Assembly (NCBI GenBank): GCA_918797485.1
Contig: CAKKNE010000005.1
Coordinates: 2,542,001 to 2,606,000, forward strand
DNA from: Pelagomonas calceolata
Taxonomy: Eukaryota; Sar; Pelagophyceae; Pelagomonadales; Pelagomonadaceae
Length of the DNA stretch: 64,000 nt
Reading direction: 5' to 3'
Under the pieces are notes generated by a model. That model searched no databases, was not told the origin of the DNA, and worked only from the letters and a program-made list of their open reading frames with translations. The position numbers and the translations under genes are program-made. Every line of letters begins with the position of its first letter. Position 1 is the first letter of the stretch. Shown piece by piece: positions 62,441 through 64,000 of this stretch.

Positions 62441-64000
62441 TTAAAACCCCCCGACCGCGTCCGCGAAGCCGGCCGGCGCCCACGTCGCCAGGGCCCAGGC
62501 GCCGTCGGCCGCGCCGCTCTTCGCCGCCTCGAGCTCGGCGGCCACGGCCTCGAGCTCGTCGGCCTCCAGCGCCACGTCGAGCAACGTGCTCGCGGGCGCC
62601 ACGTCCCGGCGGAAGGAGCACGAGAGCGTGGACGCGAGCGCGACGACGGAACCTGGTGCCGCGGCGCCCAGCGCCGCCGCGTGGCCGCCCGTCGCCAGCA
62701 CGCGCACGCCGAGCGACTGAGGACCGGAAACTAACCGAAACGCCGTCGCGTTCGACGCCGAGGCCTCCCGCGCGAGCAGGGACGCGACGAACGCAGTAGC
62801 TGACGCATCATCATCCAAAAGCCGGTGGCGGTACAACGCCGCGTCGGCGCCGCCGAAAACATACCCAACATGAGTACCACACGCCTGGCACGCCAGCCGC
62901 CGCGCCAGCCGCCCGCCGCACTGCTGGTGGCAGCCCCGCGGCGCCTCGAGCGTCTTCGCGCCGATTTTTAGGAGCGACGTGTCCGCGCCGCAGAGCCGGA
63001 TCGAGCAGCGCCCGACGAAGCGTTCTCCATCAATAGGTACGGTCGCCGCGCTCTGCAGGACGGGCTGGGCCGTGTCGCAGGACAGCGCCGCGGCGACCTC
63101 GTCGGGCTCGAGGTCGCCGTCGCGGACGCGCGCGGTCGCCTCGCGGCGCGGGGCTAGTGGCGCGGAGCAGGCCCTACAGGCCGGTGCCGCCGGCGGTTCT
63201 GTAATTGTGCCGTGGTCCTCAAAAATAACCGTGGCGGCCTCGGCGTCGCGCGCGCCGGGGGCGAGCCGTCTCAATCTAGAATACGGCAGGCGCACGCGTA
63301 GGAATTTCGCGCCGTCCTGTTTGACCTTGGACGCCTGACATTTGTTTGGTTCCAACTGCGCGGGCAGGCGCAGCGTCTCGCGCGTGGTCGGCGAGGCGAG
63401 CTCGACGCGGTCGCCGTCCACGCTCAGCTCGCCGCGGCCGTCGGGCAGCGTGAGCACGAAGGTCCGGATGCCGGGCAGGTGCTCGACGCGGCCGCCGGCG
63501 AAGGTATAGGGCTCTTTGGTTTTTGTTGTTGTCGGCGCGGCGGCCGGCGCGGGCGGCGTCGGTGGGTCGGCCGGCTTCGGCGGCGTTGGCGGAGGCACAG
63601 GCGCGGCGACAGGCGGCGCCGCGGGCGGCGCGGCGCGGGCCAGGGCCTGGCGGGTCGCTTTGGAAGCGAAGCCGCCGACGGCCGCCGCGGCCTTCGGGGG
63701 AGGCGGCGGCGCGACGGTGGCCGACGCGGCAGCTGGAGGCGCCTTCGGGGCCGCGGGCGGCGGCGGCGCGGCGGAAATGGACGGCGCGGCCCAGACGGCC
63801 GCTTCCTTCGCGGCCCAGTCGACGCGGACGACGCGCGGCGCCTCGCAGAGCATCGTACCGGCCCGCGTCTCGAGGCGGCAGCTCAGGACCGTCGGGGAGG
63901 GACACGTCGACCGCGTCGCCGCGCGCTTGTCGCCCTGGCGCCTGTAGTGCGCGCAGGCAGCCGTGGCCTCGGAGAGCGATATTTTGAGGTCCTCTTCCAC
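62441..64000 (-). CDS. UBE3D-like (HECT_2 family) protein, N-terminus outside window
   Basis: The frame is open to the right edge with 519 residues visible; the first ATG inside is at 63853. A Pro/Ala-rich region interrupts the N-terminal half. The remainder follows the layout of UBE3D, an atypical E3 ligase that binds cyclin B/UbcH10: a beta segment with LRLPAQL and FLRVRLPYSRL, then CRAC, GRCSIRLCGADTSLL, CQACGTHVGYVF, and a C-terminal domain FRLVSGPQSLGVRV. Two CxxC pairs suggest zinc. Assigned by remembered family pattern, so moderate. Confidence 0.55.
   Translation of the reverse strand: MEEDLKISLSEATAACAHYRRQGDKRAATRSTCPSPTVLSCRLETRAGTMLCEAPRVVRVDWAAKEAAVWAAPSISAAPPPPAAPKAPPAAASATVAPPPPPKAAAAVGGFASKATRQALARAAPPAAPPVAAPVPPPTPPKPADPPTPPAPAAAPTTTKTKEPYTFAGGRVEHLPGIRTFVLTLPDGRGELSVDGDRVELASPTTRETLRLPAQLEPNKCQASKVKQDGAKFLRVRLPYSRLRRLAPGARDAEAATVIFEDHGTITEPPAAPACRACSAPLAPRREATARVRDGDLEPDEVAAALSCDTAQPVLQSAATVPIDGERFVGRCSIRLCGADTSLLKIGAKTLEAPRGCHQQCGGRLARRLACQACGTHVGYVFGGADAALYRHRLLDDDASATAFVASLLAREASASNATAFRLVSGPQSLGVRVLATGGHAAALGAAAPGSVVALASTLSCSFRRDVAPASTLLDVALEADELEAVAAELEAAKSGAADGAWALATWAPAGFADAVGGF

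Noticed and set aside
62441-64000. PIH1/CS-domain assignment for the right-edge protein
   Set aside because: The LRLPAQL and FLRVRLP segments resemble PIH1, but the later CxxC pairs and C-terminal pattern fit UBE3D better.
1-64000. Transposon or virus-like coding regions, tRNA and rRNA genes
   Set aside because: I looked for reverse transcriptase, integrase, transposase, capsid and rRNA signatures and for cloverleaf-type sequence, and found none I could support by eye.

Overview
The window is nuclear DNA of a GC-rich, gene-dense, intron-poor eukaryote, most like an ochrophyte alga and probably a pelagophyte (Aureococcus/Pelagomonas type). The grounds are long GC-rich ORFs with short gaps; bipartite signal-plus-transit N-termini ending ALAP; Pro/Thr-rich mucin-like surface proteins; a TPR remnant with a tail I associate with Aureococcus; and short introns whose ends carry repeats, like the introner elements known from Aureococcus and Micromonas. 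The species assignment is inference.

Layout. 0-29 kb is a surface-protein locus. It holds the end of a Cys-rich membrane protein (2-1816, +); one giant reverse-strand gene (2327-25533, about 7,735 codons); and a second Cys-rich membrane protein with an FEA1-like (low-iron-inducible periplasmic) domain (26285-28822, +). The two Cys-rich proteins have unrelated ectodomains but nearly the same C-terminal cassette: acidic linker, membrane helix and a six-Cys tail. The giant protein reads, from its N-terminus: membrane helix, about 69 tandem beta-type repeats, mucin-like Pro/Thr region, Calx-beta/REJ-like region, GAIN/GPS autoproteolysis motif, more Pro/Thr, membrane helix, short tail. Two single-base insertions inside the repeats break the frame and are probably consensus errors.

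29-64 kb is mainly housekeeping genes, often in divergent pairs: an IQ/coiled-coil-like protein, a GYF protein, a plastid-targeted coiled-coil/SAP protein, a KOW-like plus J-domain protein, a gene-free island (35.1-36.7 kb), an alpha/beta hydrolase, Mpv17/PMP22, kinesin, glycerophosphocholine acyltransferase GPC1 (with an in-frame TGA), a DTW-domain tRNA-modification enzyme, a U-box/RS protein, condensin SMC4, several hypotheticals, a thioredoxin-like secreted protein, a FAM69/VLK-like secreted kinase with a possible sulfotransferase tail, an FMC1-like LYR protein, an ankyrin protein, a membrane-anchored multicopper oxidase, a RING-CH/aspartate-semialdehyde-dehydrogenase fusion, and a UBE3D-like protein running off the right edge. 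The FEA1-like protein and the multicopper oxidase could both serve iron acquisition, but they lie 30 kb apart.

Two genome-scale signals stand out. A short imperfect palindrome (GCTAGCG, a spacer often containing TGTAAG, then CACTAG) lies in all eight divergent gene-to-gene gaps and in three other non-coding sites, which suggests a shared promoter element. Several introns have inverted or direct repeats at their ends, as expected if mobile elements made them; two of these are in frame and would be missed by ORF calling.
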